Assembly: GCA_044238605.1 (NCBI GenBank) | Contig: JBIICY010000001.1 | Span: 1 to 64,000, forward strand | DNA: 64,000 bases | Direction of reading: 5' to 3' | DNA from: UBA10438 sp044238605 | GTDB taxonomy: Bacteria > Bacteroidota > Ignavibacteria > Kapaibacteriales > Kapaibacteriaceae | Shown: one piece after another, positions 23,803-32,822 of the stretch | Layout of the letters: every line of letters begins with the position of its first letter | Numbering within the stretch: the stretch's first letter is position 1 | The notes under the pieces: generated by a model | The model's input: only the letters and a program-made list of their open reading frames with translations | Database searches by the model: none | What the model was told of the DNA's origin: nothing | Translations under genes and position numbers: made by a program

Positions 23803-23940
23803 ATGGAAAACTCAACCCAAAACCCTGAAAAGCGCGTTGGCTGGTTTAACAATGTTGAGCCTGACAGCAACTTGCTACAAGATATTCCATTAGACGAAGA
23901 TTCGTCAGATTGGTGCTGGGACTCAGAAGACGAGGACTAA
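23803..23940 (+). CDS. Small acidic protein (45 aa), unknown
   Basis: MENSTQNPEKRVGWFNNVEP followed by an acidic, Trp-rich tail (DEDSSDWCWDSEDED). Very acidic, no membrane segment. A promoter-type TAGATTTG box ends 3 bases upstream, the same spacing as at cysS on the opposite strand. It is divergent from cysS and convergent with hutI. The last codons (GAC GAG GAC TAA) resemble the GGGACGAGGGACTAG heptamer family, so the C-terminus may be repeat-derived. Function unknown. Confidence 0.55.
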   Translation: MENSTQNPEKRVGWFNNVEPDSNLLQDIPLDEDSSDWCWDSEDED

Positions 23941-23949
23941 TCTGCTGTA

Positions 23950-23985
23950 CCCCTGTGTACCTAGTACCTTGTACCTTGTACCTAG
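23950..23985. repeat. GTACCTA/GTACCTT heptamers at the hutI stop
   Basis: Four heptamers (GTACCTAGTACCTTGTACCT...) lie between the small ORF and the hutI stop codon at 23989, starting three bases from that stop. Confidence 0.8.
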
Positions 23986-23988
23986 GCC

Positions 23989-25323
23989 TCAAGCTACCCA
24001 CACCCTCTCCACATGGTTTACACCATAGTGGTACACAATGTCCTTGTACGAAGGCACATCGTAGAGTACAACGTCTGCTCGTTTACCAACTTCGAGGGAG
24101 CCACATGTGGCTGATATGCCAAGTGCAGCCGCACCGTTGATGGTGGATGCAACAATGGCTTCTTCGATGCTCATACGCATGTTCATGCAGGCAAGCGACA
24201 TGATCGTTGGCATGCTCTCGCTGTAGCTCGACCCCGGATTGCAATCTGTGGCAAGGGCAACGACAGCCCCTTCGGCGATCATCGTGCGCGCATCCGGATA
24301 TGGCAGACGAAGCGTGTAAGCAGTGCCTGGAAGCAGCGTGCATACAACTCCTGCATCACGCAGAATGCGTATCTCGTCGATTGTACTGTGCTCCAGGTGA
24401 TCGGCGCTGATACACCCAAGCTCCGCAGCCATCTGCGAGGCTCCGATGAGCGCAATTTCATCCGCATGAACCTTGAGCTTGAGCCCAAGCTCCTTGGCTT
24501 TCTTCAGTATTCGCGTAGACTGCTCAACAGTAAAGAACCCTGCATCTGTGAACACATCACAGAATTCAGCAATCCCCTGCTCTGCAACAGCGGGTAACAT
24601 CTCATTGATAACGATGTTTACGTATGCCTCGGGATCATGCTTCCACTCAGGGGGCACGGCGTGAGCACCGAGGAAGGTGATGAAGACACTAGGTACTAGG
24701 GACGAGGGACTAGGTACTAGGGACGAGGAACGAGGGACTAGGGACGAGGGACTAGGTACCGGGGACGAGGGACTAGGGACGAGGGACGGAGACTGCTGTA
24801 CCTTGTACCTAGTACCTTGTACCTTCTTCGTCGCTTCCAACATCTTCAGCTCGCTCTCTGTATCCAACCCATAGCCGCTCTTGATCTCCACCGTCGTGGT
24901 GCCATGAGCCAGCGCAGATTGAACGAGCTTGCGTCCGTTTGCTGCGAGCTGCTCGAGCGTTGCCTCGCGCACGGCGCGCATGGTTGTGAGGATGCCACCG
25001 CCTTCTGCGGCGATCTCTGCGTACGTTGCGCCTGCGACACGACGCGCGAATTCATGTGCGCGAGAGCCGGCAAACACCATGTGCGTGTGAGAGTCGACAA
25101 ATCCGGGCAGAACAGTTTTGCCTGTGCATTCGATGACCGTTACATCTGTATGATCAAGGTGCTTGGCGTCTTCTGTTGTGCCTATCCATTCGATCACATC
25201 GCTAAAGAGGATAGCCCCTTGATTGATCTCTCCTACTTCGCGCATGGCTTCGCCAGTAATGAAGGGGGCTCCGTTGGCATCAACAGTTACGAGAGAAGAG
25301 ATGTTGGTAAGGAGTGTCTTCAT
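23989..25323 (-). CDS. hutI: Imidazolonepropionase with heptamer-repeat insertion
   Basis: A 444-residue amidohydrolase of histidine degradation, opening the imidazolone ring to N-formimino-glutamate. Metal-binding DSHTHMVFAGSR (about 78-89), 'YAEIAAEGGGILTTMRAVREA', 'EIKSGYGLDTE', 'FLGAHAVPPEWK', 'HADEI', 'SADHLEHS' and 'ALATDCNPGSS' are all present. About 30 residues longer than usual, because residues ~164-212 (PSLVPSPSSPVPSPSS...) are translated minisatellite at 24687-24826, placed in the helix-loop before the strand VFITFLGAHAVP. No other hut gene is in the window. It is last in the asd-manC-hyp-hutI operon, with a 4-bp overlap to the gene before. Confidence 0.93.
   Translation of the reverse strand: MKTLLTNISSLVTVDANGAPFITGEAMREVGEINQGAILFSDVIEWIGTTEDAKHLDHTDVTVIECTGKTVLPGFVDSHTHMVFAGSRAHEFARRVAGATYAEIAAEGGGILTTMRAVREATLEQLAANGRKLVQSALAHGTTTVEIKSGYGLDTESELKMLEATKKVQGTRYKVQQSPSLVPSPSSPVPSPSSLVPRSSSLVPSPSSLVPSVFITFLGAHAVPPEWKHDPEAYVNIVINEMLPAVAEQGIAEFCDVFTDAGFFTVEQSTRILKKAKELGLKLKVHADEIALIGASQMAAELGCISADHLEHSTIDEIRILRDAGVVCTLLPGTAYTLRLPYPDARTMIAEGAVVALATDCNPGSSYSESMPTIMSLACMNMRMSIEEAIVASTINGAAALGISATCGSLEVGKRADVVLYDVPSYKDIVYHYGVNHVERVWVA
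24687..24826. repeat. Heptamer array inside hutI with inverted tail
   Basis: GGGACGA / GGGACTA / GGTACTA heptamers from 24687 to about 24787, a short link, then inverse GTACCTT / GTACCTA units to 24826. Same bipartite layout as in the DUF2520 gene and upstream of ruvB. Confidence 0.88.
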
Positions 25324-25652
25324 GAATTGCTCTCCTCTTGCCCACGCGCATGGTCGGCGCGGGATTGTGCCTTTTCGAGCTGACGTGTGATGATGAGGTC
25401 TGCCAGGTGGATGGGCACTTCGAGCGGGAACGAGGTGGACATGATCTGATTGACTGCGGCTTCCTTCACATCGATGCGATAGAGAATGGCCATCAGCTTT
25501 TCGGGATTGCGCGACAAAAGCTCGGTGATGCGGTTGATGAGCATTGCCCGCATTTCTTCGAACGTCCCAACAAACTCGAGATCATCACCGGCTAGGTCAA
25601 ACGCTGCGGCGATGCGTTGTGATGCGCTGTGCTTTACAAGCTCAGAGGACAT
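25320..25652 (-). CDS. Conserved hypothetical protein (110 aa)
   Basis: Soluble, mostly helical protein starting MSSELVKHSASQRIAAAFDL. The segment 'LINRITELLSRNPEKLMAILYRIDVKEAAVNQIM' followed by 'IHLADLIITRQLEKAQSR' resembles a small uncharacterised family in Bacteroidota/Chlorobiota that I cannot name. The ATG at 25652 is preferred over GTG at 25655. It overlaps manC by 11 bp and hutI by 4 bp, so it is firmly in the operon. Confidence 0.75.
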   Translation of the reverse strand: MSSELVKHSASQRIAAAFDLAGDDLEFVGTFEEMRAMLINRITELLSRNPEKLMAILYRIDVKEAAVNQIMSTSFPLEVPIHLADLIITRQLEKAQSRADHARGQEESNS

Positions 25653-26721
25653 CACTGCGTCCTTGCTCGCGAAGTGCCTTCACGATATTCTTGACGTCCT
25701 GTGCCTTATGCTTCGGACAAATCATCGTTGCGTCGTTGGTTACAACAACAACGAGATTGTCTACTCCAACGGTGGTAACCACATGGTCGCCATCGTGTGC
25801 GTTTACAACAACGGAGTTCTGCGAATCCAGTGTTAGCGTGGAGCCCTGCCGCACGTTGCCCCGATCGTCATTCGGCTGCATACGGTCGAGCGAATCCCAC
25901 GACCCTACATCGTCCCATGGGAAGGACGCCGGCACGGTATAGACATTCTCTGCACGCTCCATCACGCCATAGTCGATCGAGATATCCGGCATCTCGCTAA
26001 ATGTGAGTCCAAGCGCTACGCTCTTATGTTCCCTGCACGAAGCCGTCATTGCTTCGATATGCTTGCCTACATCGGGCAGCACAGACATCATCGCATCTCG
26101 CAGGGCGTGTGTGCGCCAGAAGAACATGCCGCTATTCCAGACGTACTCCCCGCTGCGCACGTATTCGAGTGCAACGTCAAACGCTGGTTTTTCTTTGAAC
26201 TCGGCGACCTTTGCGATCGTCGATGGCTTCGCGCGCTCCGTCATACGGATGTACCCATAGCCCGTCTCCGGACGTGTTGGCGGAATACCCATGGTCACGA
26301 GGGCATCACTCGTTTGTGCATGCGCAAGCGCAAGTGCTACGTCTTTCCGGAAAGCCTGCACATCACCGATAAAGTGATCGGCTGTAAGCACTGCCATCAG
26401 CGCATCAGCCCCTTCACGAGCTTCGATTACGCTGCACGCAAGTGCCAGGCACGGTGCTGTGTTGCGCTTAGCTGGCTCTGCGACAACATTTTCTGGGGGC
26501 AGGCCTGGAAGAGCATCGATAATGGGCTGACGCAACATCTCGCTCGTGATGATAAGGATGCGCTCCCTTGGGATAAGGGGCTCGATACGCTCTATAGCCT
26601 CTTCGATCATCATCGCATCTGGCGATGTAAGCTTTAAGAGCTGCTTTGGCTTGCGCATGCGGGAAAGCGGCCAGAATCGTTCGCCGGATCCGCCGGCCAT
26701 AATCACTACGTATGAGTTCAT
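25642..26721 (-). CDS. manC: Mannose-1-phosphate guanylyltransferase
   Basis: A 359-residue single-domain nucleotidyltransferase making GDP-mannose. Signature AGGSGERFWPLSRMRKPKQLL (8-28), then TADHFIGD, PETGYGYI, FKEKP, YVWNSGMFFW, 'ISIDYGVMER' and 'WDDVGSWDSL'. Lacks the phosphomannose-isomerase cupin of bifunctional enzymes. The ATG at 26721 overlaps the asd stop (ATGA). GDP-mannose may feed the polysaccharide cluster to the left, although the operon partners are metabolic. Confidence 0.94.
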   Translation of the reverse strand: MNSYVVIMAGGSGERFWPLSRMRKPKQLLKLTSPDAMMIEEAIERIEPLIPRERILIITSEMLRQPIIDALPGLPPENVVAEPAKRNTAPCLALACSVIEAREGADALMAVLTADHFIGDVQAFRKDVALALAHAQTSDALVTMGIPPTRPETGYGYIRMTERAKPSTIAKVAEFKEKPAFDVALEYVRSGEYVWNSGMFFWRTHALRDAMMSVLPDVGKHIEAMTASCREHKSVALGLTFSEMPDISIDYGVMERAENVYTVPASFPWDDVGSWDSLDRMQPNDDRGNVRQGSTLTLDSQNSVVVNAHDGDHVVTTVGVDNLVVVVTNDATMICPKHKAQDVKNIVKALREQGRSDVL

Positions 26722-27710
26722 GTTGTTGTGGTATTCGTAAGAAGTTGGAGTATCTGAACGGCGTTGGTTGCCGCCCCTTTCCGCAGGTTGTCTGCTACAA
26801 CCCACATAAGTAGTCCATGTTCTACCGACGCGTCCTTTCGGATTCGTCCAACATAGACTGGGTCTGTACCCTTGGACGCAGTAGGCGTCGGGTACGTGTG
26901 TGAAGCGGGATCGTCTACCACGACAATTCCCTCTTGCGCAGAGAGCAGCTTGCGTGCGGCATCGGGATCGCACGCATGCACGGTCTCGATAGCCACGCTC
27001 TCGGCATGTCCGCCAAGCACGGGCACGCGCACGCACGTGACAGCGATCGGTAGTTCGGGCAGGTGGAGAATACGACGTGTTTCGCGCATCATCTTGACTT
27101 CTTCTTCTGATGATCCGTTGAGTTCGTTGATGGTATGAAACACCGTATTCATGGCTAGGGTATGCGGCGTGATGCGGTTCTGAGGCTCTTGGCCGGCGAG
27201 CTCGGCAGTTAGCTGGTCTACACCCTGCTGTCCGGCACCGGACGGACTCTGATACGTGCTCACTACGAGACGCTTCGCGCCATACATGTCGATAAGGGGC
27301 TTTACTGCCACCACAAGCTGAATTGTGCTGCAGTTCGGATTGGCAATGATCCCCGAGTGCGTATGCACATCACCAGGGTTTACCTCTGGTACGACCAGCG
27401 GAACGGCTGGGTCCATGCGCCAGGAGCTGGAGTTATCGATGGCCACGCACCCTGCTGATGCAGCAATGGGCGCATAGATCTTACTGATGGCCCCACCGGC
27501 GCTGAACAGGGCGTAGTCCATGCCGGCAAAAGACTCCGGCGTTAGCTCCTGGACAACATTCTCACGTCCAAGACCGTGGATGACCACTCCGGCAGACCTC
27601 TTCGAGGCAAGTAATCGCAGCTCGCCAACCTGCACCTGATGTTCCTCAAGCACACGCAGCATGGTGCGTCCAACGAGCCCCGTGGCTCCAACAATGGCAA
27701 CATTTATCAC
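26718..27710 (-). CDS. asd: Aspartate-semialdehyde dehydrogenase
   Basis: A 330-residue enzyme reducing aspartyl phosphate to the semialdehyde for Lys/Thr/Met and diaminopimelate synthesis. NADP motif GATGLVGRTMLRVLEE, active-site Cys in NPNCSTIQLV (about 127-136), 'YQSPSGAGQQGVDQL' and the His of 'VPVLGGHAESV'. The GTG start at 27710 follows a TATTTTCG promoter-like box by 3 bases and is divergent from the PAP2 gene. First gene of the leftward operon. Confidence 0.95.
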   Translation of the reverse strand: MINVAIVGATGLVGRTMLRVLEEHQVQVGELRLLASKRSAGVVIHGLGRENVVQELTPESFAGMDYALFSAGGAISKIYAPIAASAGCVAIDNSSSWRMDPAVPLVVPEVNPGDVHTHSGIIANPNCSTIQLVVAVKPLIDMYGAKRLVVSTYQSPSGAGQQGVDQLTAELAGQEPQNRITPHTLAMNTVFHTINELNGSSEEEVKMMRETRRILHLPELPIAVTCVRVPVLGGHAESVAIETVHACDPDAARKLLSAQEGIVVVDDPASHTYPTPTASKGTDPVYVGRIRKDASVEHGLLMWVVADNLRKGAATNAVQILQLLTNTTTT

Positions 27711-27713
27711 GTT

Positions 27714-27721
27714 CGAAAATA
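27714..27721 (-). promoter_or_regulatory. Promoter -7-like box TATTTTCG of asd
   Basis: One mismatch from TAnnTTTG, ending 3 bases before the GTG start. It sits 10 bp from the opposite-strand box of the PAP2 gene. Confidence 0.45.
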
Positions 27722-27731
27722 CGCCCTGCCC

Positions 27732-27739
27732 TACTTTTG
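27732..27739 (+). promoter_or_regulatory. Promoter -7 box TACTTTTG of the PAP2 gene
   Basis: Exact TAnnTTTG match ending 3 bases before the ATG at 27743. Confidence 0.62.
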
Positions 27740-27742
27740 CAC

Positions 27743-28465
27743 ATGAAGCATTTTATCGTACTCATGTTGGCCGTGTGCTCTTTGAGCGCTCAGGATGTTG
27801 ATGTTGATTACTTCGGCTGGGATGGACGTCTGGTCTATGAGATCAACTCCATCAAGAGCGAAGGCCTCAAAAACGTTTCTCGGTTCATGTCCGATGCTGC
27901 ATCAACGGTCTATGTTGCCGTGCCTGCATCGCTCTATGCCTATGGCGTGCTCGCTTCGGAGCTGGATAAGCCGTCGGCAGACAGACGGTATGCAGCAGAA
28001 ACGGGGATCCAAGCTCTAACCACACTTGGCATCACCTATGGCATTGCCGTGGCAACGAAGATCATCGTGGATCGAGAACGCCCCTACCAGGCATATCCCG
28101 GACTGATAGTGAACGGCGAAGGGAAGAACGACAAGTACCTTAGCTCCTTTCCATCTGGACACTCTGCTGGTGCCGCTGCCATCGCAACGACGATGATGCT
28201 GCGCTACCCTAAATGGTATGTAATCGCCCCATCCGTTGGATACACACTCTGGATGGGATTCTCTCGCATGAACCTTGGTGTACACTACCTCACAGACGTG
28301 CTCGCTGGATATGCAGTTGGTGCAGGCGTTGCCTACGGAGTCCATGTGCTGAGCAAAGAACTCTTCAGCATCGCAGAACCTCTGTTGCCTGCTGATGGCT
28401 CAATTGTTGTGGGCATGGCGGGTACTCCGACAACGCCGATCTTTACGATCTCGATGAATTTTTGA
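27743..28465 (+). CDS. PAP2-family phosphatase, secreted/periplasmic
   Basis: A 240-residue protein with a signal peptide (MKHFIVLMLAVCSLSAQ). The acid phosphatase/lipid phosphatase motifs are complete: KIIVDRERP (KX6RP), SSFPSGHSAG, and SRMNLGVHYLTDVLAG (SRX5HX3D). Likely dephosphorylates lipid pyrophosphates such as undecaprenyl pyrophosphate, or outer-membrane lipids. The ATG at 27743 lies 3 bases after a promoter box. The stop overlaps the next ATG by one base, so it is the first gene of the PAP2-nitrilase-murC operon. Confidence 0.9.
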   Translation: MKHFIVLMLAVCSLSAQDVDVDYFGWDGRLVYEINSIKSEGLKNVSRFMSDAASTVYVAVPASLYAYGVLASELDKPSADRRYAAETGIQALTTLGITYGIAVATKIIVDRERPYQAYPGLIVNGEGKNDKYLSSFPSGHSAGAAAIATTMMLRYPKWYVIAPSVGYTLWMGFSRMNLGVHYLTDVLAGYAVGAGVAYGVHVLSKELFSIAEPLLPADGSIVVGMAGTPTTPIFTISMNF

Positions 28466-29256
28466 TGCGCATTGCCTGCATTCAATTCGCACCCGTCTTT
28501 GGTGATCTCGATGCCAACACGCAGACAATCACCGAGGCCATTCGTACTGCCAAGGCAGATGTGGTTGTGGTGCCTGAGCTTGCAACATCGGGCTATTTCT
28601 TTGCCACTCGCGAAGAGGCACGCATAGCAGCAGAGCCTGTTGATGGTGATCATATCTCGTTAATCGTTCAAACCGCGCGAGATACCGGCAGCGTTGTGAT
28701 ATGTGGCTTTGCAGAGTCCACCGGTGAGAACGTCTATAATTCAGCAGTTATTGCCGGTCCGGACATCGAAACGCAGGTGTACCGAAAAACGCATCTCTTT
28801 TATAAAGAGCGCTACTGCTTTGACGAGGGCAATACAGGATTTTTCTGCACGCCCCTTCCCCACCTAGACTGCACACTTGGCACGATGATATGCTACGACT
28901 GGCGCTTCCCGGAGTCAGCACGCACACTCGCGCTGCAAGGGGCCGACCTCGTTGTCTGTCCGTCGAATCTCGTAACCCACCTCTGGCGCATGGCCATGCC
29001 CGTGCGGGCACTTGAGAACAAGGTGTTCCTGGCAGTGGCAAACAGAACCGGCGCAGAGCATAATGGCGGTGAAGACGTTGCGTTTAACGGACTCAGCGCC
29101 ATCTATGGCACAAACGGTGAGACGCTTGCTGAGACGGGGCCAACGGAGATGGCCATCATCACTGCCGATATTGACCCTGCTGCCGCAAGAACAAAGAGCT
29201 TCAACTCCATCAATGATATTTTCGCGGACAGACGTCCAGAAACCTACCGTACATGA
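28465..29256 (+). CDS. Carbon-nitrogen hydrolase (nitrilase superfamily)
   Basis: A 263-residue enzyme with the catalytic triad visible: Glu in VVVPELATSGY (about 38), Lys in YRKTHLFYKERYCF (about 109) and Cys in TMICYDWRFPES (about 143). Hydrolyses amides or nitriles; substrates in this branch include N-carbamoyl or omega-amide compounds. The ATG at 28465 overlaps the PAP2 stop; the 3' end overlaps murC by 4 bp. Specific substrate not assignable. Confidence 0.9.
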   Translation: MRIACIQFAPVFGDLDANTQTITEAIRTAKADVVVVPELATSGYFFATREEARIAAEPVDGDHISLIVQTARDTGSVVICGFAESTGENVYNSAVIAGPDIETQVYRKTHLFYKERYCFDEGNTGFFCTPLPHLDCTLGTMICYDWRFPESARTLALQGADLVVCPSNLVTHLWRMAMPVRALENKVFLAVANRTGAEHNGGEDVAFNGLSAIYGTNGETLAETGPTEMAIITADIDPAAARTKSFNSINDIFADRRPETYRT

Positions 29257-30620
29257 ATTTTTCGTCCGTTAACCACATCCACTTCGTCGGCATCGGCGGC
29301 TCCGGCATGAGCGGCATTGCAGAGATCCTGCTTTCTCAGGGCTTTACTGTGTCCGGCTCGGATATGCAGTCCTCCGAAACCACAGCCTACCTAGCCCGAC
29401 AAGGTGCGTCTGTTTTTATCGGACATGCCAAGGAGAACATTGAGGGGGCCGAGGTTGTGGTCTACTCCTCTGCAGTACGGCCAACGGACAATCCCGAAAC
29501 ATTAGCCGCTCTCGAGCGAAAGATTCCGATCATTCGCCGAGCCGAGATGCTCAGCGAAGTCTCACGGCTGAAGTACACGCTGGCTATTGCCGGAACACAT
29601 GGGAAGACCACTACTACATCGATGTGCGGCCTGGTGATGATGAAGGCCGGTCTTGACCCTACCGTTATTGTAGGCGGACGCCTCAAGGGGCTGGGCGGCA
29701 CAAATGCACGGCTGGGCAAGGGAGACTGGATTGTTCTCGAAGCTGATGAATACGACCGCAGCTTCCTGCAGCTTCTGCCAACCATCGCAGTTGTAACGAA
29801 TATTGAGGCAGATCACCTGGACATCTACTCGGATTTGGACGACATTAAAGGGGCATTTACTGAGTTTTCAAACAAAGTGCCCTTTTACGGGACCGCCTGT
29901 GTGTGCCTCGACGACCCCGGCGTTCGGGATGTACTCCCGCTAATCAAGCGTGTTGTAACCACTTACGGAACAACACCCCAGTGCGACGTGCGCGCAACCG
30001 AGATCTCGTATCACGACAACACTTCGTCATTTACGCTGAATTATCATGGCGAGCCCCTTTGCCAGATAACCCTTAATGTACCCGGTGAACATAATGTGCT
30101 CAATGCTCTGGCGGCATGTGCCGTTGCCTTGCAGTGCAACGTGGCGCTTGACGTAATTGCCGAAGCACTTGCCGAGTTTGGAGGCGTCTACCGCAGGTTT
30201 GAGATCAAGGGAGAACGCAACGGAATACTCGTAATCGATGATTATGCGCACCATCCAACGGAGATCCTGGCAACTCTTGAGGCCGCCCGGAATGGATGGA
30301 ACCGGCGTATAGTGGCTGTGTTTCAGCCCCATACCTATACCCGCACGCGTGACTTCTACAAAGAGTTTGCCACTTCCTTTGATAACGCAGATATGTTAAT
30401 CCTTACCGACGTCTTCCCAGCTCGGGAAGAACCGATCGAAGGGGTCTCAGGTAAACTTATTTCTGATGCGGCCAGAGATGCTGGCCACAGGCATGTTCAG
30501 TACGTTCCAAGGCTTGTTGATGTGCCTTCCGTGCTCCGAGAGATCCTCAAAGACGGCGACATATTGTTAACAATGGGTGCCGGAGACGTCTGGAAGGTAG
30601 GTCAAGACGTCCTGAACTGA
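29253..30620 (+). CDS. murC: UDP-N-acetylmuramate--L-alanine ligase
   Basis: A 455-residue Mur ligase adding L-Ala to UDP-MurNAc in peptidoglycan synthesis. N-terminal HFVGIGGSGMSGIAEIL, ATP P-loop GTHGKTTTTSM (about 110-120), EADEYDRSFL, and 'IDDYAHHPTEI' in the central/C-terminal domains. Usual length. It stands apart from the other mur genes. The intergenic space after it carries a TATTTTTG box for the next operon. Confidence 0.96.
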   Translation: MNFSSVNHIHFVGIGGSGMSGIAEILLSQGFTVSGSDMQSSETTAYLARQGASVFIGHAKENIEGAEVVVYSSAVRPTDNPETLAALERKIPIIRRAEMLSEVSRLKYTLAIAGTHGKTTTTSMCGLVMMKAGLDPTVIVGGRLKGLGGTNARLGKGDWIVLEADEYDRSFLQLLPTIAVVTNIEADHLDIYSDLDDIKGAFTEFSNKVPFYGTACVCLDDPGVRDVLPLIKRVVTTYGTTPQCDVRATEISYHDNTSSFTLNYHGEPLCQITLNVPGEHNVLNALAACAVALQCNVALDVIAEALAEFGGVYRRFEIKGERNGILVIDDYAHHPTEILATLEAARNGWNRRIVAVFQPHTYTRTRDFYKEFATSFDNADMLILTDVFPAREEPIEGVSGKLISDAARDAGHRHVQYVPRLVDVPSVLREILKDGDILLTMGAGDVWKVGQDVLN

Positions 30621-30621
30621 C

Positions 30622-30629
30622 TATTTTTG
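30622..30629 (+). promoter_or_regulatory. Promoter -7 box TATTTTTG for the PPIase operon
   Basis: Exact TAnnTTTG match immediately after the murC stop. The first downstream start is at 30684, so this transcript would have a leader of about 50 bases, unlike the other boxes. Confidence 0.5.
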
Positions 30630-30683
30630 CAACCCGGTCGTCTAAACCCGTCCGCATTACATCATTGATTTTACGGTTGTTTC

Positions 30684-32822
30684 ATGTTGCATAACGCCAT
30701 GATGATTCGTCTTCGCATCCTTGCCCTGACGGCAATCGCCTGCTCAGCGGCGATCTCTGCTCACGCTCAAAAGAAAACGCGTCCATCAAAACCCGTTGAT
30801 CAATCGCAAACCATCATTGCTACCGTTGGCACCGAGAACATCCCGTTTGGTGACGTTGAGCGTGCGTTTCAGAAGAACCTCACACGCCGCGACACGAAGC
30901 TCTCAAGCGTGCCGAAGGACACCGCGATGGAGTTCCTGCGCCTGTATACCAATTACCGGCTAAAGGTCCAGGATGCCCGCGATAGGGGGCTCGACAAAGA
31001 CTCAGCTGTGAAGGTAGACCTGGCAAACAACCGCCGACTTCTCTCAGAAACATTCTTCTACGACAAGGCCGTTGCCAACCGTCGCGTAGAAGAACTGGCC
31101 CAGCGCCGCCTTACAGAGCTTGAAATTGGTGTGATTCTCTGCGCTATTCCAGATCCGGCAACACGTGGGTGGGATACCCTGGCAAGCCGCCGCAAGGCAG
31201 AACGTCTGATTGCCCAGTTAACTGCTGGTGCTGACTTTGATAAAACAGCTCGTGACTCATCAGATGACAAGGAAACGGCAGCCAATGGCGGACGCCTTCC
31301 ATGGATCAGTGGTGGCACGATCATCAAGGCCGTTGAAGATGCTGCATACGGAATGAGCATCGGACAGGTTAGCCCTGCACCGATTTACTCTCGCTTCGGT
31401 TACTTCATCGTAAAGCTGTTCCGTTCGGCAGGACGCGAATCAGTGAAGTTCCGTCACATTCTTCTGCAGCCAAAAGACACACGCGACAGCATCGCAACAC
31501 AGCTGTTTGCAGACTCCCTCATCAGCATTCTCAAGATGCCTGCAGCACAGCAGAATGCAGCGCTTACGGGAAGGGGCTTGCAGCCATCTGGCGATATTTT
31601 CGGCGATCTTGCCAAGGCATACTCAGACGACAAGACGTCTGCATCTAAAGGTGGATACCTCGGAGCCCCCTACACCCGCTCTGGAGGTATGGAAAACAAT
31701 AACTCTCGTCTGGTGCCTGACTTTGAGCGCGCGATCTTCGACCTCAAGGACGGACAGGTCTCTGGTAAGGTTAAAACACTGTTCGGCACACACATCATCA
31801 TTCGCGATTCAACCAAGCGTCCAGATGCCTTCGTAGAGCGCGACGCAGCGAAGAGATCATATCGCAGACTCTACTACGAAGAAGACAAGCGCCTAGTTCT
31901 GGATTCCGTGAAGAAAGCCAACGGCTACGGATGGAACATTGTAAATCTTGCCAAGCTGTTGAATTCAATCGATACCAACCGCAACACGCAGGATACCCTG
32001 TGGCACCGCTCAATCATGGACGACCTCCTGCCACAGCCGCTGTATTACCTTTCTAATGGCAGCTACAGCGTGCAGCAGTTTACCGATACGCTACGCAAGC
32101 GGTCAGATCTGCGCGGCTTTACGCTCAATCGTGCTGGTTTTGACCGTGCGATTAACAAGATGACGGACCCGATCGCTCTTGAGCAGGCAACAGCAAATCT
32201 TGAACGTGACTATCCAGACTTTGCTTCACTGATGCGCGAATTCAATGATGGTATTCTGCTCTTTAAGGTGGAAGAAAAGGAAGTATGGAGCAAGCTCAAG
32301 TTCGACACAACGGATGCCCGAGCGTTCTACGAGACAACGAAGTCACGCTGGATGACCGAGACCAAGTATGACGTTACAGAGATCTTTGTTCTGAACGACT
32401 CACTTCTTGCTGTGATCCAACAGCGCTTGAACAAGGGCGAGAACTTCTCGTCACTTGCGCAGGAGTATACCCAGCGCGACGGCATGCGCGATAAGAAGGG
32501 CTACACCAATGCATTGTCGCCCAAGACATCAAAGGTTGCTCAGCAAATCACTGGCACAACGAAGATTGGCGATGTGATCGGTCCTGTAAAACTCGATGCC
32601 GGCTGGTCGATGATCAAACTTGAAGCGATCATTCCACCTCAGCAGAAGACATTTGAGAATGCTATGTCGGAGATTGCCCCTGCATATCAGGATGCCCTGC
32701 AGAAGCGTCTAACAGAGAACTGGTTGTCGGGTGTTCGGACACGTCACCCAGTAACGTACAACGCTAAAGTGCTCGATGCTGTTTGGCCAGCTGAGAAGAC
32801 CGACAAAAAGTCGAAGAAGTAA
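30684..32822 (+). CDS. Parvulin-type peptidylprolyl isomerase with three PPIase-like units
   Basis: A 712-residue exported protein with a signal peptide (LALTAIACSAAISAHAQ). An N-terminal chaperone region is followed by parvulin-like units at about 150-255 (RLIAQLTAGADFDKTARDSS, GGRLPWISGG), 255-375 ('VKFRHILLQPKDTRDS', 'GGYLGAPYTRSG') and a third near 550-645 ('LNKGENFSSLAQEYTQRDG'). It resembles PpiD/SurA-like periplasmic foldases for outer-membrane proteins. Starts at 30684 or the Met codons at 30699/30702 are possible. The stop overlaps the SurA-like gene by one base; both act in envelope protein folding. Confidence 0.88.
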   Translation: MLHNAMMIRLRILALTAIACSAAISAHAQKKTRPSKPVDQSQTIIATVGTENIPFGDVERAFQKNLTRRDTKLSSVPKDTAMEFLRLYTNYRLKVQDARDRGLDKDSAVKVDLANNRRLLSETFFYDKAVANRRVEELAQRRLTELEIGVILCAIPDPATRGWDTLASRRKAERLIAQLTAGADFDKTARDSSDDKETAANGGRLPWISGGTIIKAVEDAAYGMSIGQVSPAPIYSRFGYFIVKLFRSAGRESVKFRHILLQPKDTRDSIATQLFADSLISILKMPAAQQNAALTGRGLQPSGDIFGDLAKAYSDDKTSASKGGYLGAPYTRSGGMENNNSRLVPDFERAIFDLKDGQVSGKVKTLFGTHIIIRDSTKRPDAFVERDAAKRSYRRLYYEEDKRLVLDSVKKANGYGWNIVNLAKLLNSIDTNRNTQDTLWHRSIMDDLLPQPLYYLSNGSYSVQQFTDTLRKRSDLRGFTLNRAGFDRAINKMTDPIALEQATANLERDYPDFASLMREFNDGILLFKVEEKEVWSKLKFDTTDARAFYETTKSRWMTETKYDVTEIFVLNDSLLAVIQQRLNKGENFSSLAQEYTQRDGMRDKKGYTNALSPKTSKVAQQITGTTKIGDVIGPVKLDAGWSMIKLEAIIPPQQKTFENAMSEIAPAYQDALQKRLTENWLSGVRTRHPVTYNAKVLDAVWPAEKTDKKSKK

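Noticed and set aside
25656..27036. Longer N-terminus of ManC (from 27036) as a fusion
   Set aside because: The extra segment is antisense-like frame within asd; family proteins begin at the AGGSGERFWPLSR-containing start at 26721.
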